Shown in pieces: positions 43,210 to 53,876 of a DNA stretch of 64,000 nucleotides; positions within the stretch are counted from its first letter, which is position 1; every line of letters starts with the position of its first letter. The stretch covers positions 1 to 64,000 of the forward strand of contig JADKCC010000018.1 in the NCBI GenBank assembly GCA_016714785.1, given 5' to 3'. The notes under the pieces are model-generated. The model worked only from the letters and a program-made list of their open reading frames with translations, ran no database searches and had not been told where the DNA came from. This stretch comes from Saprospiraceae bacterium (GTDB lineage Bacteria > Bacteroidota > Bacteroidia > Chitinophagales > Saprospiraceae). Position numbers and translations under genes: made by a program.

Positions 43210-44329
43210 ATGATAGGAAGATTAGTTATAAACAGGATAGAAAATATTTTGGCATCTGGGAAGTCAGTATTGCTTCTTGGTCCACGACAAGTGGGCAAGA
43301 CTACAGTATTAATGCATCTTCAGGAAAGTTACTCTGGCTCAGTGTTTCTTGACTGTGACGAACCAGATGTCCGAAGTCTATTAACGGATGCATCATCTAG
43401 TACGCTCAGAAATTTTTTAGGCTCTCAAAAAATCGTGATCATTGATGAAGCCCAAAGGTAAAAATATCGGCTTAACGATTAAACTCATTATTGATAAGTT
43501 GAAGGATATTAAAGTCATCGTATCAGGATCATCAGCATTAGAGTTATCGTCAGACATCAATGAGCCTTTGACGGGAAGAAAAATAGAAATGGTCATGAGT
43601 GGCATTTCCTACCAAGAAATGTGTGATCATCATGGGATGATGGAAGAGAGGAGGCTTTTAGAAACTAGACTAAGATATGGGATGTATCCAGAAGTCATTA
43701 CCCACCCAGAAAGATCGGAAATATTATTGCGTGAGTTGACAACCGGTTATCTATATAAGGATGTATTCAATTCCAAGATGTAAGAAACCTGAACTACTTC
43801 ATAATCTTACGGAAGCATTGGCAAGGCAAGTTGGCAGTGAAGTAAGTTACAATGAATTAACAACTTTGGCTTCTGATCCAGCAACAATAGGCAGATATAT
43901 TGACCTCCTGGAAAAAGTATGGTGGTGTTTAGATTGAGATCATTTAATAGAAATCTTAGAAATGAACTCAAAAAAAGCAGAAAAATTTATTTTTATGACA
44001 ATGGTATCAGAAATGCCATTATAGGTGATTTCAGACCTTTGAGCCTAAGGAATGATGCTGATGTGTTGTGGGAAAACTATATGGTCAGCGAAAGAATAAA
44101 AATGAATTCAAATCTTGGTCTATTTTGCAATCAATATTTTTGGCGTACTAGGCAACAACAAGAAATTGACTATATCGAAGACTCCAACGGATCACTTCAA
44201 GCTTTCGAGTTTAAATATTCTAAAACTAAACCTGCTTATTTTAGCAAAACCTTTACAGAACAATATCATCCCACCATTACTGTCACTATAAATACAGAAA
44301 ACTACCATGACTTTATAAACAAATCATAA
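43210..44329 (+). pseudogene. DUF4143 AAA-type ATPase, several frameshifts
   Basis: From MIGRLVINRIENILASGKSV the gene shows a Walker A (LLGPRQVGKTTVL), Walker B (KIVIIDEAQR), sensor region VIVSGSSALELSSDINEPLT and GRKIEMVMSGISYQEM. The C-terminal DUF4143 domain is recognisable (SYNELTTLASDPATIGRYID, KIYFYDNGIRNAIIGDF, NYFWRTRQQQEIDYIED). The frame breaks at about 43460, 43765 and 43915, so no full product is possible. The stop codon lies inside the third 64-bp repeat. The role of such ATPases is poorly known; they are often accessory genes. Confidence 0.85.
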
Positions 44330-44388
44330 CATTTCACGACTATAATCGAAAAAGCATAACTATTTCGGATTACGATCGCAAAATGTCA
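44325..44388. repeat. 64-bp dispersed repeat, copy 3
   Basis: The third direct copy (one A-run slightly shorter, TTTCGG for TTTTGG). It contains the stop codon of the DUF4143 gene. Confidence 0.85.
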
Positions 44389-44400
44389 TAAAATAAAAAA

Positions 44401-44434
44401 GACAAACACCTACATTAACGAGTGTTTGTCTTTT
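44401..44434. terminator. Bidirectional terminator
   Basis: GACAAACAC (44401-44409) pairs with GTGTTTGTC (44422-44430), with A-rich sequence before and TTTTATAT after. It lies between the plus-strand DUF4143 gene and the minus-strand PDZ gene, so it can serve both. Confidence 0.75.
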
Positions 44435-44459
44435 ATATATTTGGAGGAAAAATCTAAAA

Positions 44460-45308
44460 CTACGATCTCTTTGTTAATGTAGCCTTAGTAGATTTTTCAT
44501 TGCCATCTCTGATGTATCTTACTTTTATACTTTCTCCCGGATTAAATGGACTCAAAGCTTTTAGCAAACCATCTGATGTGAAGATATATTTATCATTAAT
44601 CTTCAATATCGTATCTCCTCTTCTAAGACCTGCTTTGGCAGCTGCTGAACCATCTACGATGTCAGTAATCACCACACCTTCTTGTGTATCATCTATAGAT
44701 ACTCCAGTGAAGGCTTTATTACTGTTCATATTGTCTCTGTACATAAACTTTCGCTCCTCTCAGGAAAAATACATTCTGTCAGAATCTTCCCGACGGATCA
44801 TCTTCATTTTCTATTTTTGGGCTTTCCATCTCTGTTAAATCCTTCGATTTGATCATCGCTTTCAGCATCAATGGTGATCGTCATATTATCTCCATCTACG
44901 ACTTTATTGATATTTATGTTCTTAAGTTCCTTCGCCATTTCTTCAGGCATGTCACCATCGCCTTTCCATTCCATTTCATTCACATTATCACCATCTATTT
45001 TGATGATTTTTATGTTGGTATCTTCATCCTTCCCATCTTTTGACGTTGTTTTGAAGTGGATTTTGTGATGGAAATTGTCTTTGTACCACCTTCGGTATCG
45101 ATATTTATATTGTCGATACCATCAGCCTTCATTTCTCTATCAGCTTGTCAGCATCATCGCCTTCAGCTTCCTTTCGGGTCTCCGTGATTTTACCATTATC
45201 ATTGGTTTTATTGATGATGACTACTTTTTTGTTTGGCTTCTGGTCTTGAGCTTGTACAAAACTCAATCCACCAAATATCAATGTTAAAACTAAAAATTTC
45301 TTGACCAT
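44460..45308 (-). pseudogene. Secreted PDZ-domain protein, several frameshifts
   Basis: The ATG at 45308 begins a signal peptide (MVKKFLVLTLIFGGLSFVQA) and a charged region (KKVVIINKTNDNGKITETRK). The frame breaks near 45150, near 45060 and before 44760. The last 94 residues, FTGVSIDDTQEGVVITDIVD, then AAAKAGLRRGDTILKINDKY, are a clear PDZ domain. The middle is rich in Asp/Glu (ITIDAESDDQIEGF). It probably was the third gene of the blaI-blaR1 operon before the IS1182-type insertion 21 bp upstream. Confidence 0.75.
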
Positions 45309-46395
45309 AATGATTGTTTTATAATGTTGAGTCCCTCCGAAAAGTATTTAATAAATAAAGTGTAAATATATATTAAAAAGGGATATGTATTATAAATTTG
45401 TGATATCAAAATAACGATCATCAGGATGTTAAAGAAATCATCAAAGGAACACCAGTTAGATATGTTTTCAAGCCCCGTGTCGCTTTTTAGCGGGAAGGCT
45501 CAAAGTGGTTATGAAAATCCTAATGGATGGCATAATCTATTTCGCAAAGAAGTGGTCAATCGCATTGATGAAGAATTATTCAACCCATTGTTTAGCGAAA
45601 GTCAAGGGCTGCCCAATGCACCAATAAGAGTATTGATAGGCATGATGGTTTTAAAGGAAGCATTTGGGTTGAGCGATGAGAAAATATTTGAAGACTGTAG
45701 ATACAATCTTTTTATATCGTAGTGCCTTAGGATTATTAAATTTGAGCGATACCTACCTACAGAATCAACTTATTATTTGTTAAGACACAAGGTAGCAGCG
45801 TATGACAAAACCAAAGGAAAAAATATATTTGAAAAGTATTTGCTGATATAACGAAGGAACAATGCATTGAATTTGGCGTAAGTGGCAAGCGGATACGAAT
45901 GGATAGCAAACTATTAGGCAGTAATATCGCTTGGATGAGTCGTTATTCGTTGATACACAAAACACTAGAGATACACTACAAGGAATTAAATGCAGAAATA
46001 GTAATAGAAGCTACGTTAAAGGTAAGCTTGAAGAAGCACTAAAAATGGAAGGTGACAAAGTAGTTTACACCCATACAAGCCAAGAAGTGCAGCAGAAATT
46101 GAAGGAATTAGGAACCCTGATATCACAAGTATTAGCGATAAGTGGATACACTGGAGCATGTTGACCCCCTAAAACAGAATGAATTTTATGTTTAGGCATG
46201 CTTTATTTTTTCTGACATTCTGGCTGATATTGACCCCCTTTATAGGGCGGTAGAAATTATATTCTGGAGTATATTGACCCCTCTGAGTAGGGATTTATCA
46301 TATGGATTCTGGAGCATACTGACCCCTTTATTGATGTTATTGGCATGGTTTAGCCATTAGTGGTTGTATTATTTACAATCATTAATAGACTTGGA

Positions 46396-47964
46396 GATGG
46401 CAGGTAAAATCAAGCGCATGAGCACAATCAAACAATTATTATCATTGCATAGCAATGGGCAAGGGATAAAATATATCTCTCGACATTTGTCAATGAGTCG
46501 TAATACTGTACGGAGTTACTTGAGTAAGTTCAAGACTTTGCAGTGTACAGTTGACGATTTATTAAAGCTAGACGATCCTATTTTGGAAGCTAGATTTCAT
46601 AGTGGCAACCCTGCTTATAGTGACACTAGGCATGAAGAACTAATGTCTCTGCTCTCTTATTTTATGAGTGAACTTAAAAAACCTGGCGTTACACGATATT
46701 TACTTTGGGAAGAGTATAAGATTGGTCGACCTTCACATTATTGCTACAGTCAGTTTTGCTTTCATCTAGACCAGCATGCTGCATCACGTCGTCCTACGAT
46801 GGTGCTCCACCATGATCCAGCAGATAAGTTGATGATTGATTTTTCTGGTAAAAAGATGCATTATGTGGATAGACAGACAGGCGAAGAGATAAGTTGCCAG
46901 TTGTACATTGCAATACTCCCATACTCGGGATATGTATATGTAGAAGCTTGTCGGAGTCAAGATATAAATGATTTTATAGCCTGTACGTCCCATTGTTTGC
47001 AATCCTTAGGTGGAGTACCAAAAGCACTAGTGACAGACAATCTAAAGAGTGCAGTGACAAAGTGGATAAATATGAACCTGACATCAACACTACATTTGAA
47101 CATTTGGCTAATCACTATGGGAGTGTTGTTTTTCCGACAAGGGCATATAAACCTAGGGATAAAGGAGCTGTTGAAAACATGGTCAAAATAGTTTATACAC
47201 AGGTTAAAGCTCGACTAAGAAATATACCATTTTTCAGTCTCTCTGAGCTTAATGAGGGAATAAAGGCGCAAGTACATTTGTTAAATCAAAGGAGGATGCA
47301 AACTAAAGGATATACCCGAGAAGAACAGTTCTACTCATCAGAGAAGCCATTGCTCAAACCACTTCCTGATATGCCTTTTGAAATACAATATACGCGCATA
47401 TATAAGGTTGCCCAAAACAACCATATCTGCCTAAGTACCGACAAGCATTATTATAGTGTGCCGTTTACTTATATCGGTCAGAAAGTTAAGGTTATTTATA
47501 CAAGATCCACCGTACGCATCTACCACAAAGGAGTATTGATATGTGCACACTTACGTCATACGGCTCAAGGAAAATATACAACTGTAGAAGAGCATCTCTG
47601 CTCTGCTCACCGAGCCTATAATCAACGAAGTCCTGAATATTACATCCAAAAAGCCAGCAAAATCAGTGATTCAGCCCACCAACTCTTTAAGTTACTCTTT
47701 GATCAACCCGATAAGTACCCTGAGCAACTGTACAAAACCTGTGATGGCCTGTTGCGACTCGCTAAGACTTATCATACTGGAGATGAATTTAATAATGCAT
47801 GCAAGATTGGCATCGACGAAGGTATATACAATTATAGCTTTATAAAACGCTTACTGGATAATAAAATGACGGGTACCAAGCCACCATCAGTAGCAGATAC
47901 GCCCTTACCAAAACATTCCAATATCAGGGGTAAGGAGTATTACGTTCAAACCACCATGTTTTAA
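46396..47964 (+). pseudogene. istA: IstA transposase, one frameshift
   Basis: An IS21 DDE recombinase of about 520 residues. The N-terminal helix-turn-helix is GKIKRMSTIKQLLSLHSNGQ, GIKYISRHLSMSRNTVRSYL. The catalytic domain contains DKLMIDFSGKKMHYVDRQTG (first Asp) and GGVPKALVTDNLKSAVTK (second Asp). Then, after a one-base shift near 47063, VDKYEPDINTTFEHLANHYG and PRDKGAVENMVKIVYTQVKA follow (Glu region). The Mu-type C-terminal domain runs to 47964. Restoring one base gives a full protein. Confidence 0.9.
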
Positions 47965-48064
47965 AATGGTGACTTCGTCATCTTCTTTATTTATTTAAAA
48001 GGAATCTCCCTATAACTAAACACGAATAATTTATTTTTTTTCTAACATTTTAAATCAGATATTT

Positions 48065-48785
48065 ATGCAAACGATTGAATCGCAAATGTCAGAGCTGAGG
48101 CTCACGGGTATGAAAAAATCATGGCAGGCAGTACTAAATACCCGCAGACAACATGAGCTGAGTCTATTAGAAGGACTCGAACTTTTACTAGATGCCGAGC
48201 TCTTGGAGCGAGGTAATAGAAGGACTGGAAGACTACTGAAGAACGCCGCTTTCAGATATCAAGCAACTATAGAACAAATACGCTACGACGCATCTCGTGG
48301 GCTAGACAAATCTTTGATAGGCACTCTATCCACAGGCAATTACATCGGGGAAGGTTCATCGGTAATCATTACAGGTGCTACAGGTTGTGGCAAGTCATAT
48401 CTGGCATCCGCTTTAGGTCATCAAGCTTGTAATCAAGGGGTTCAAAGTAGCCTATTACAACGTACAAAAACTGATGATGAAAATGCGAATGGCCAGAATA
48501 GATGGGTCGATCTATAAGTTTTTTGAAAAGACAGCGAAGGCCGATGTACTAATCTTGGATGACTTCGGTTTAACACATCTAGAAAAACAAAACCAGCTAG
48601 ATTTTATGGAACTCATAGAAGACAGACACGGCAAAAAAGCAACCATTATTGCATCACAACTTCCTATGGCGTCGTGGTTTGATATTATAGGAGAAGAGAC
48701 CATTGCAGATGCAGTTTTAGATCGCTTGGCACATACTTCATATAAAATCGAACTTAAAGGAGATAGTTTAAGAAAAAATCGGTAA
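48065..48785 (+). pseudogene. istB: IstB helper ATPase, one frameshift
   Basis: The AAA+ partner of IstA. The N-terminal SEL(R)LTGMKKSWQAVLNTRR-type helix is followed by Walker A GATGCGKSYLASALGHQACN. The frame then shifts near 48450 and continues VAYYNVQKLMMKMRMARIDG, Walker B KADVLILDDFGLTHLEKQNQ, and ATIIASQLPMASWFDIIGEE, then ADAVLDRLAHTSYKIELKG. One base restores a normal 240-residue IstB. Confidence 0.9.
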
Positions 48786-49895
48786 TTTTGTCACTCCTAA
48801 GCGGCATAAACCACCAAATCATCTGGGGGGTCAATATGTCCAGAATAGGGGGTCAGTTTAAACAGAATATCCAATAAGTGAATGCTCCAAAACAGAGAGT
48901 TACCAAATATTACAAAGAGTATTCAACGAACAGTATGAGATGAACGATGATAAAATAATAGTCGCTAGGGACAAAGAAACCATATCGCCACAGTCTGTCC
49001 AATCACCCTTCGATACAGATTGCACCTACCGTAGCAAAGGCGGTCATGGTGGACAAAAGAAGCAAGAAGTAAAAGGATATAGTGTGAATATAACAGAGAC
49101 ATGCGATGATGATAATCTCAATCTCCCAACAAATGCCAATGTAAAAGTGGTAAGTACAGCAGACACAGATTTTCTAAAGACAGATATCGAATCGACACAA
49201 ATAATAGTCACAGACAAAATAGAAGTAGTACACGCAGACGGTGCCTACCATAGTCCTGAAAATCAAGACTACTGTAAAATCAACGAAATAGACTTATGCC
49301 TACAAGCCATACAAGGAGCCAAAAAGAAAGTACGAACTAGAAATGAACGAACAAACACAAACATTACAAGTAAGAGATACACAAACAGGTCAGGATGTAC
49401 AAAGTACCAAAATAATCAGCAAAGATAAAACTGAAAAATGGCGAATAAAGACAGACAAAGGATACAAGTACATCACACAAAAAGAAATAGACACTTATCA
49501 GTTAAGAAAAGAAATAGGTGAAAGACCAAAAGATGAGTTACAGTATAGAAACAATGTTGAGGCCACCATCTTCCAATTAGGGTATCACTATCCCGATGCA
49601 AAGAGTAGGTATCGTGGGCTACCTAAGCATCAAATGTGGGCCAATATGAGATGTTTATGGGTGAATTTTGTCCGAATCGCAAATTTTGTGATAGAAAATG
49701 GGCAAAACATGCCAAATATTGCCCTAAATTTCATTAAAACAGCTATATTATTCCATATAGCGCACCAAATATTAGAAAGTGTGGTCCAAGACCTAACTTC
49801 TTTAACCCGTAGGCCCAAAAGTGCTATTTTATAATAAATTTAAAAAATGCCACTTTTCAGAGTGGACTCAATGTTAAAAATAAAAAGATAAATAA

Positions 49896-51769
49896 TTAAT
49901 AAACTCGATACTTGCGTTTAGCTTCCTTACCTTCAAATGTAAACTGAAGTTTAGAGTTTTTTTCTAATGTAGTACCTGATTGTTCTTCAAAATCCTTCTA
50001 TATTTTTGATAGATATTATTAGGTTGTTTTTCCCCATTTATTTTCAAATGTTTGCCTGTCAACTCTACTTTATTGGATTGGTTAGGGATGAGTAAGCCAT
50101 CTCGATTGAGCGCATTGCCAATGGCATCACTAAAATTGTTTTCTCCGTCAGAGATATCTAGGTTTGGCATATCATCGGGAAGCGACCAAAAGGTTGTGCA
50201 AATGAATCACCGTTGCCAAAATCAAATCCACCTTTGAACTGTTCCATTTCAGGAAATGTAAAATCAAAATTAAATCCATCCAATCCATTAATATTCATAC
50301 TATCCAATCCTTTGAAATCAAACTGCATTTTACCCAATTGTTCTTGGATATTTTTCATTTGTTCGTTAAAGTTACTCATATCAAATCCATCCATTCCTTT
50401 AAACTCAAATCTTTTGAAAATGGAGTCTGAAAAAGCTTACCATCATTTCCTAAGTCAAACTCAAAGACTGTGGCTCTCCGTCACCAAAGAAAACATCTGG
50501 GCATTTCCTTAGTACTGCTTTTAGGTTTTGATTGAGCAATGATATCTTCATATTTGTCATAATCAGCTTCATCTATCTTTTTGCCGTCTATCTCTAGTTC
50601 AGTAACTTTTCCATCTTCCATGGATATTTTGATATCCTTATCGTTGGTACGTTTTTGGATCCTGATGGACTCCTACTTGTTGGCAACGAATCGGTATGAA
50701 CCTGCATTATTATCTGCTTTTGGTTGGTTGGTTGATTCATCGATGTTTCAAGTGCAGCTTGACTTCCAGTCAAATTTTTTGGGTAGAAAATATGACTAAA
50801 ATGGCTAATACTACCGTTGTGATGATTTTTCTTTTAAAAAATTTCTTGTTTGTGCCATGTTTAAAATACGTTTTATACGGTTAGAAAAAAAACTATTTTT
50901 ATGATTAAAATTGAGAGCTAATGTCGGTCCGTTAACCTGAATTTCTTGCATTTTTACCAATGTCTTTGCATATTGAATATTGTCTCCAAGATAGCCTATC
51001 GCCATCTCATCACAACAATTTTCACGCTCCACGTATATTGGCTGATATCCACCAAATAGCTGGGTGATAGTATAAGATGGCTTCAATCATAGTCTGTATC
51101 ACATTGATATAGATATCTTTACGCACAAAATGTGCCAATTCATGTGCCAATATGGCATCCACTTCCAGCAGTTTCTAATTGATTGATCATACCGATAGGA
51201 AAAAGAATAACAGGCTTAATCAAACCCAAAATCATGGGTGAACTGATGTGCTTACTCTCCCCGATGCGAATATTATCATTTATACAAAATGCCGTGTCAT
51301 TTGCATAAAAAGTCTTAAATACATTTTGGTGATAAATAGGTGACATCGACTTGACCAAATACTCTACATAACATAATGCACCTATCAATCTCAAACCAAA
51401 TAAAGTAACGCCTAGTACCCAAGTCAAAAATATAGGTTTTTGGTATAAAGCGATCCATGTATTCAGTCGGTCCCAAAATGATGTTTGTGCAATAATCGAA
51501 CTGACTTCATGAATCTTACTGTCGGGGAAAAGGGTGGCTTCTCCATTTCCATTAGTATAAAAGTAGAAAAACGATAGAACAAAAGTCACCAATGCTACAG
51601 CCATACTAGCCAATGAAATATAATATCTTACATCCGACTTATGGTTTTGATACATTTTTAACAACACCGACATGCCAAATGCTATCACTACGAATTGCCA
51701 GAAAGAATGAAGTATCGTCCAAACCAAAGCTTCGGCAAAGGGACCATCAGAAAAATTCATCCAAGCCAT
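49896..51769 (-). pseudogene. blaR1: BlaR1-type M56 peptidase sensor, several frameshifts
   Basis: The N-terminal membrane part (LVWTILHSFWQFVVIAFGMS, YYISLASMAVALVTFVLSFF) and the M56 zinc-peptidase motif LAHELAHFVRKDIY (encoded near 51140-51165), then ILYYHPAIWWISANIR and VERENCCDEMAIGYLGDNIQ, define the family. Frame breaks lie at about 51185, 51085, and more between 50810 and 50390 and near 49985. The C-terminal extracellular part is rich in Phe, Asp and Gly (NINGLDGFNFDFTFPEMEQF) and ends FEGKEAKRKYRVY. It is preceded by blaI with 1 bp between genes. BlaR1 cleaves signalling targets to relieve BlaI repression. Confidence 0.85.
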
Positions 51770-51770
51770 A

Positions 51771-52148
51771 TTAAGATTTATTTTCGAGTTTGGAAATAAG
51801 AGATTTCAGCTCACTCAGTTCGTCTTTGGAAGATTTAGTATTACCAAGTGCTTGCATAACAAGATTCATCGCCGATCCTTGAAAAGCAAGGTTGACAAAA
51901 TCGGATATGAGATTGTTTTTGGTATCGTTTTCTATTGCTACAGCACTGTAGATATGTGATCGTGATGCTGTATCCCTAAGTACTAGCCCTTTATCATTCA
52001 TGATTTGCATAAGTTTCAATGTTGTGGTATATCCCACATCTCTGCGTTCATTGAGTATATCATTGATCTCTCTGACAGACGCTGCACCTTTCTCCCATAA
52101 TATCTGAAGAATTTCCATCTCTGAATCTGTAGGCTTAAAATTGTTCAT
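51771..52148 (-). CDS. blaI: BlaI/MecI-family transcriptional repressor
   Basis: A 125-residue winged-helix repressor. LTDSEMEILQILWEKG-like sequence (here PTDSEMEILQILWEKGAASV) and ERRDVGYTTTLKLMQIMNDK, followed by GLV, form the DNA-binding domain. SAVAIENDTKNNLISDFVNL begins the dimerisation helices, in the region where BlaR1 signalling cleaves relatives (around the N-L in family members). The frame is intact. Two palindromic operators lie 70-115 bp upstream. Confidence 0.92.
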   Translation of the reverse strand: MNNFKPTDSEMEILQILWEKGAASVREINDILNERRDVGYTTTLKLMQIMNDKGLVLRDTASRSHIYSAVAIENDTKNNLISDFVNLAFQGSAMNLVMQALGNTKSSKDELSELKSLISKLENKS

Positions 52149-52215
52149 ATTACATTACTTTACTTATCCAATTCCTTACACTAAACATAAGGTTTTATAA
52201 AAATCAATACAAAGA

Positions 52216-52265
52216 TATACGAAACAATTCGTAGTTGCAAGATATAGTACGAAAAATTTCGTAGT
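52216..52265 (-). promoter_or_regulatory. Twin BlaI-type operators
   Basis: Two dyads, TACGAAACAATTCGTA (52218-52233) and TACGAAAAATTTCGTA (52248-52263, a perfect palindrome), are spaced 30 bp centre to centre, about three helical turns. TAC...GTA dyads are the known operator style of BlaI/MecI repressors. They precede blaI and would autoregulate the blaI-blaR1 operon. Confidence 0.75.
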
Positions 52266-52277
52266 TTTAAGAAAAAT

Positions 52278-53046
52278 TTAACGATTTTCATATTTCACCA
52301 ACCCATTCCAACAAACAATATTTCCTGCTCTTTGCTTCGTTTCTAGTTGTACCATACCCGTCTGTATCGCCGTTTGATTATAATTTTCACTATGATGCAA
52401 ATGGTATTGAATGGCAGCAAATCGGATGGAGAAAGCTCAATCCTGAAGCAAGCAAGCGCCACTCAATATCAACATCTTCCCCAACACCTGCAGTCTGATA
52501 GTCTTCGTCAAATCCATTGACAGCCAATAATTTATCTTTAGCGACACACCAATTATGTCCCCATATTCCCTTTCCTCTTTCTTGGCGGATAAAAGGTAAG
52601 TAAAGACCATATTTCAGTCTTTTAGAGTCAGATTTCCAAAGATTTTTCCATGACAATAATAACAAATCTTTTCTTTGATATAGTTTCGAAGTAGTTTCTG
52701 GGCCAAGCATCACTCTCCTACCGAAACAAATGATATCTTCTTGCATCCATCTCGCATAAGCTTTTACAAAATTTCGATGTGGTATGCAATCACCATCTAC
52801 AAAAATGATATACCTACCTTCAGCTACTTTGAGTGCTTTATTGAGCGTTGCATTTTTTGTAAATCCTTTATCAAAGGATTGAGATACATGTTTGATTGAA
52901 AAAGATGATTGGGAAATGAATGGGAAAACGCTTGGTGTATCATCTTCAGCTATGATGACTTCAAAATCCCGTAACAATTGTAGTTCCAGTGCTTTCAATA
53001 TCAATTCAAGCGCACTGGGATTTTTATAATAAGCAATAATTATTGA
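52278..53046 (-). pseudogene. Family 2 glycosyltransferase, frameshifted
   Basis: The readable frame begins FSIIIAYYKNPSALELILKA near 53046 with no ATG (ATT or TTG context, possibly one missing base). It contains the GT-A motifs DFEVIIAEDD, KVAEGRYIIFVDGDCIPHRN (DxD) and GFDEDYQTAGVGEDVDIEWR (the ED catalytic region). Near 52405 the frame shifts from CHSI to QYHLHHSENYNQTAIQTGMV, and VQLETKQRAGNIVCWNGLVK completes the C-terminus at 52278. The acceptor is unknown. Confidence 0.8.
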
Positions 53047-53282
53047 AAATTTTTCAATATATTTCTAATGTTTGACATTCATTAATAATTAACTTTCAAA
53101 ACATCAAAGATATTGCAATAGTTCAACCTATCCGACCATAGAATTTATAAACACCTATACACACCATAATAAATAAAACTGACATCTTTAAAGTAATACA
53201 CAAAATAAAATTTACTGAAGCTTCTTTTATATTTAGACTTGTGTTGTGTTTTTTATTTTTTTCCATTAAAATAAATATCAAC

Positions 53283-53828
53283 ATGGCATCAAAACGTAGA
53301 TTGACCAATGAGATCAATGCAGGCTCAATGGCGGATATAGCTTTTCTTTTACTTATATTTTTCCTAGTGACGACAACCATTTCTGAAGATAAGGGCATTT
53401 TAGTAAAATTACCACCTTATACACAGGAGCCACCACCCATTATGGATTACCATGAAAGAAATGTATTCAGTGTCTTTATCAATGCCAATAATGAATTGCT
53501 TGTAAGAAACCAATTATTATCCAAAGATAAACTTAAGCAGCAGGCAAAATTATTTATTAGCAATCCCTACAATGATAGTAAATTGGCCGAAAACCCAGCC
53601 AAAGCAGTCATTTCACTTAAAAATGACAGGAGTACAAACTACAGTGCATATATTATGATATACAATGAGTTAAAAACAGCTTACAATGAACTCTGGGAGG
53701 AGACATCTCTCACCAGATACAACAAAAGCTTCAACGAATTGCGGCCAGCACAAGCCAAATCTATTCGTGATGCCATACCATTAGTCATTTCAGAAGCTGA
53801 ACCTACTGCTTTTGGTGATGAAAAATGA
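53283..53828 (+). CDS. ExbD/TolR-type biopolymer transport protein
   Basis: About 181 residues from the ATG at 53283 (MASKRRLTNEINAGSMADIA). It has a single N-terminal transmembrane helix with the proton-path Asp in MADIAFLLLIFFLVTTTI and a periplasmic domain (VFSVFINANNELLVRNQLLS). It energises outer-membrane processes together with ExbB/TolQ, which is not in the window. This is the longer Bacteroidota form. The -33/-7 promoter of the next gene lies at its 3' end. Confidence 0.9.
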   Translation: MASKRRLTNEINAGSMADIAFLLLIFFLVTTTISEDKGILVKLPPYTQEPPPIMDYHERNVFSVFINANNELLVRNQLLSKDKLKQQAKLFISNPYNDSKLAENPAKAVISLKNDRSTNYSAYIMIYNELKTAYNELWEETSLTRYNKSFNELRPAQAKSIRDAIPLVISEAEPTAFGDEK

Positions 53829-53842
53829 AATTACTATCTTTG
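53811..53842 (+). promoter_or_regulatory. Promoter of the gamma carbonic anhydrase gene
   Basis: TTTG (53811-53814), 20 bp, TATCTTTG (53835-53842). It overlaps the end of the exbD gene. Confidence 0.6.
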
Positions 53843-53876
53843 CCATTATAATTTTTACACCAAAACAATAAGTTCT

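Larger units (their letters stand above)
46143..48873 (+). mobile_element. IS21-family element nested in IS1182 (2731 bp)
   Basis: The element starts TGGATACACTGG and ends, on the complement, TGGATATTCTG, giving the 5'-TG...CA-3' ends of IS21. It is flanked by the 5-bp direct repeat ATAAG (46138-46142 and 48874-48878). Subterminal transposase-binding repeats of the type TTCTGGAGCATATTGACCCC are visible four times on the left (46155-46325) and twice on the right (48820-48860), as is typical. It carries istA and istB. Confidence 0.92.
45426..49834 (+). pseudogene. IS1182 transposase, interrupted and frameshifted
   Basis: A DDE transposase. The N-terminal part holds the DUF772 helix-turn-helix (PNGWHNLFRKEVVNRIDEEL, PIRVLIGMMVLKEAFGLSDE). 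The catalytic core fragments are RIRMDSKLLGSNIAW, VQSPFDTDCTYRSKGGHGGQ and EVVHADGAYHSPEN, and the C-terminal fragment is SRYRGLPKHQMWANMRCLWV. Four single-base shifts lie between 45710 and 46020 and one near 49340. An IS21 insertion at 46143 falls after VLAIS; removal rejoins it in frame to ECSKTESYQILQR. It is not functional as read. Confidence 0.9.
45329..49869 (+). mobile_element. IS1182-family element, interrupted by IS21
   Basis: The ends GAGTCCCTCCGAAAAGT (45329-45345) and, read inward from the right, GAGTCCACTCTGAAAAGT (49869 down to 49852) are imperfect inverted repeats. The exact 6-bp direct repeat AATGTT flanks them (45323-45328 and 49870-49875). Without the nested IS21 and its 5-bp duplication the element is 1805 bp, normal for IS1182. 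It sits between blaR1 and the PDZ gene. Confidence 0.9.

Noticed and set aside
42940..44388. Integron attC sites around the DUF4143 gene
   Set aside because: The repeats are imperfect palindromes of the right size, but the canonical GTTRRRY/RYYYAAC cores are not conserved between copies and no integrase is present.
44849..45287. Plus-strand open frames opposite the PDZ gene
   Set aside because: These are shadows of the frameshifted minus-strand signal-peptide/PDZ gene, which shows coherent coding features.
53123..53398. 91-codon minus-strand open frame
   Set aside because: It overlaps the ExbD start region on the opposite strand and has no family features.
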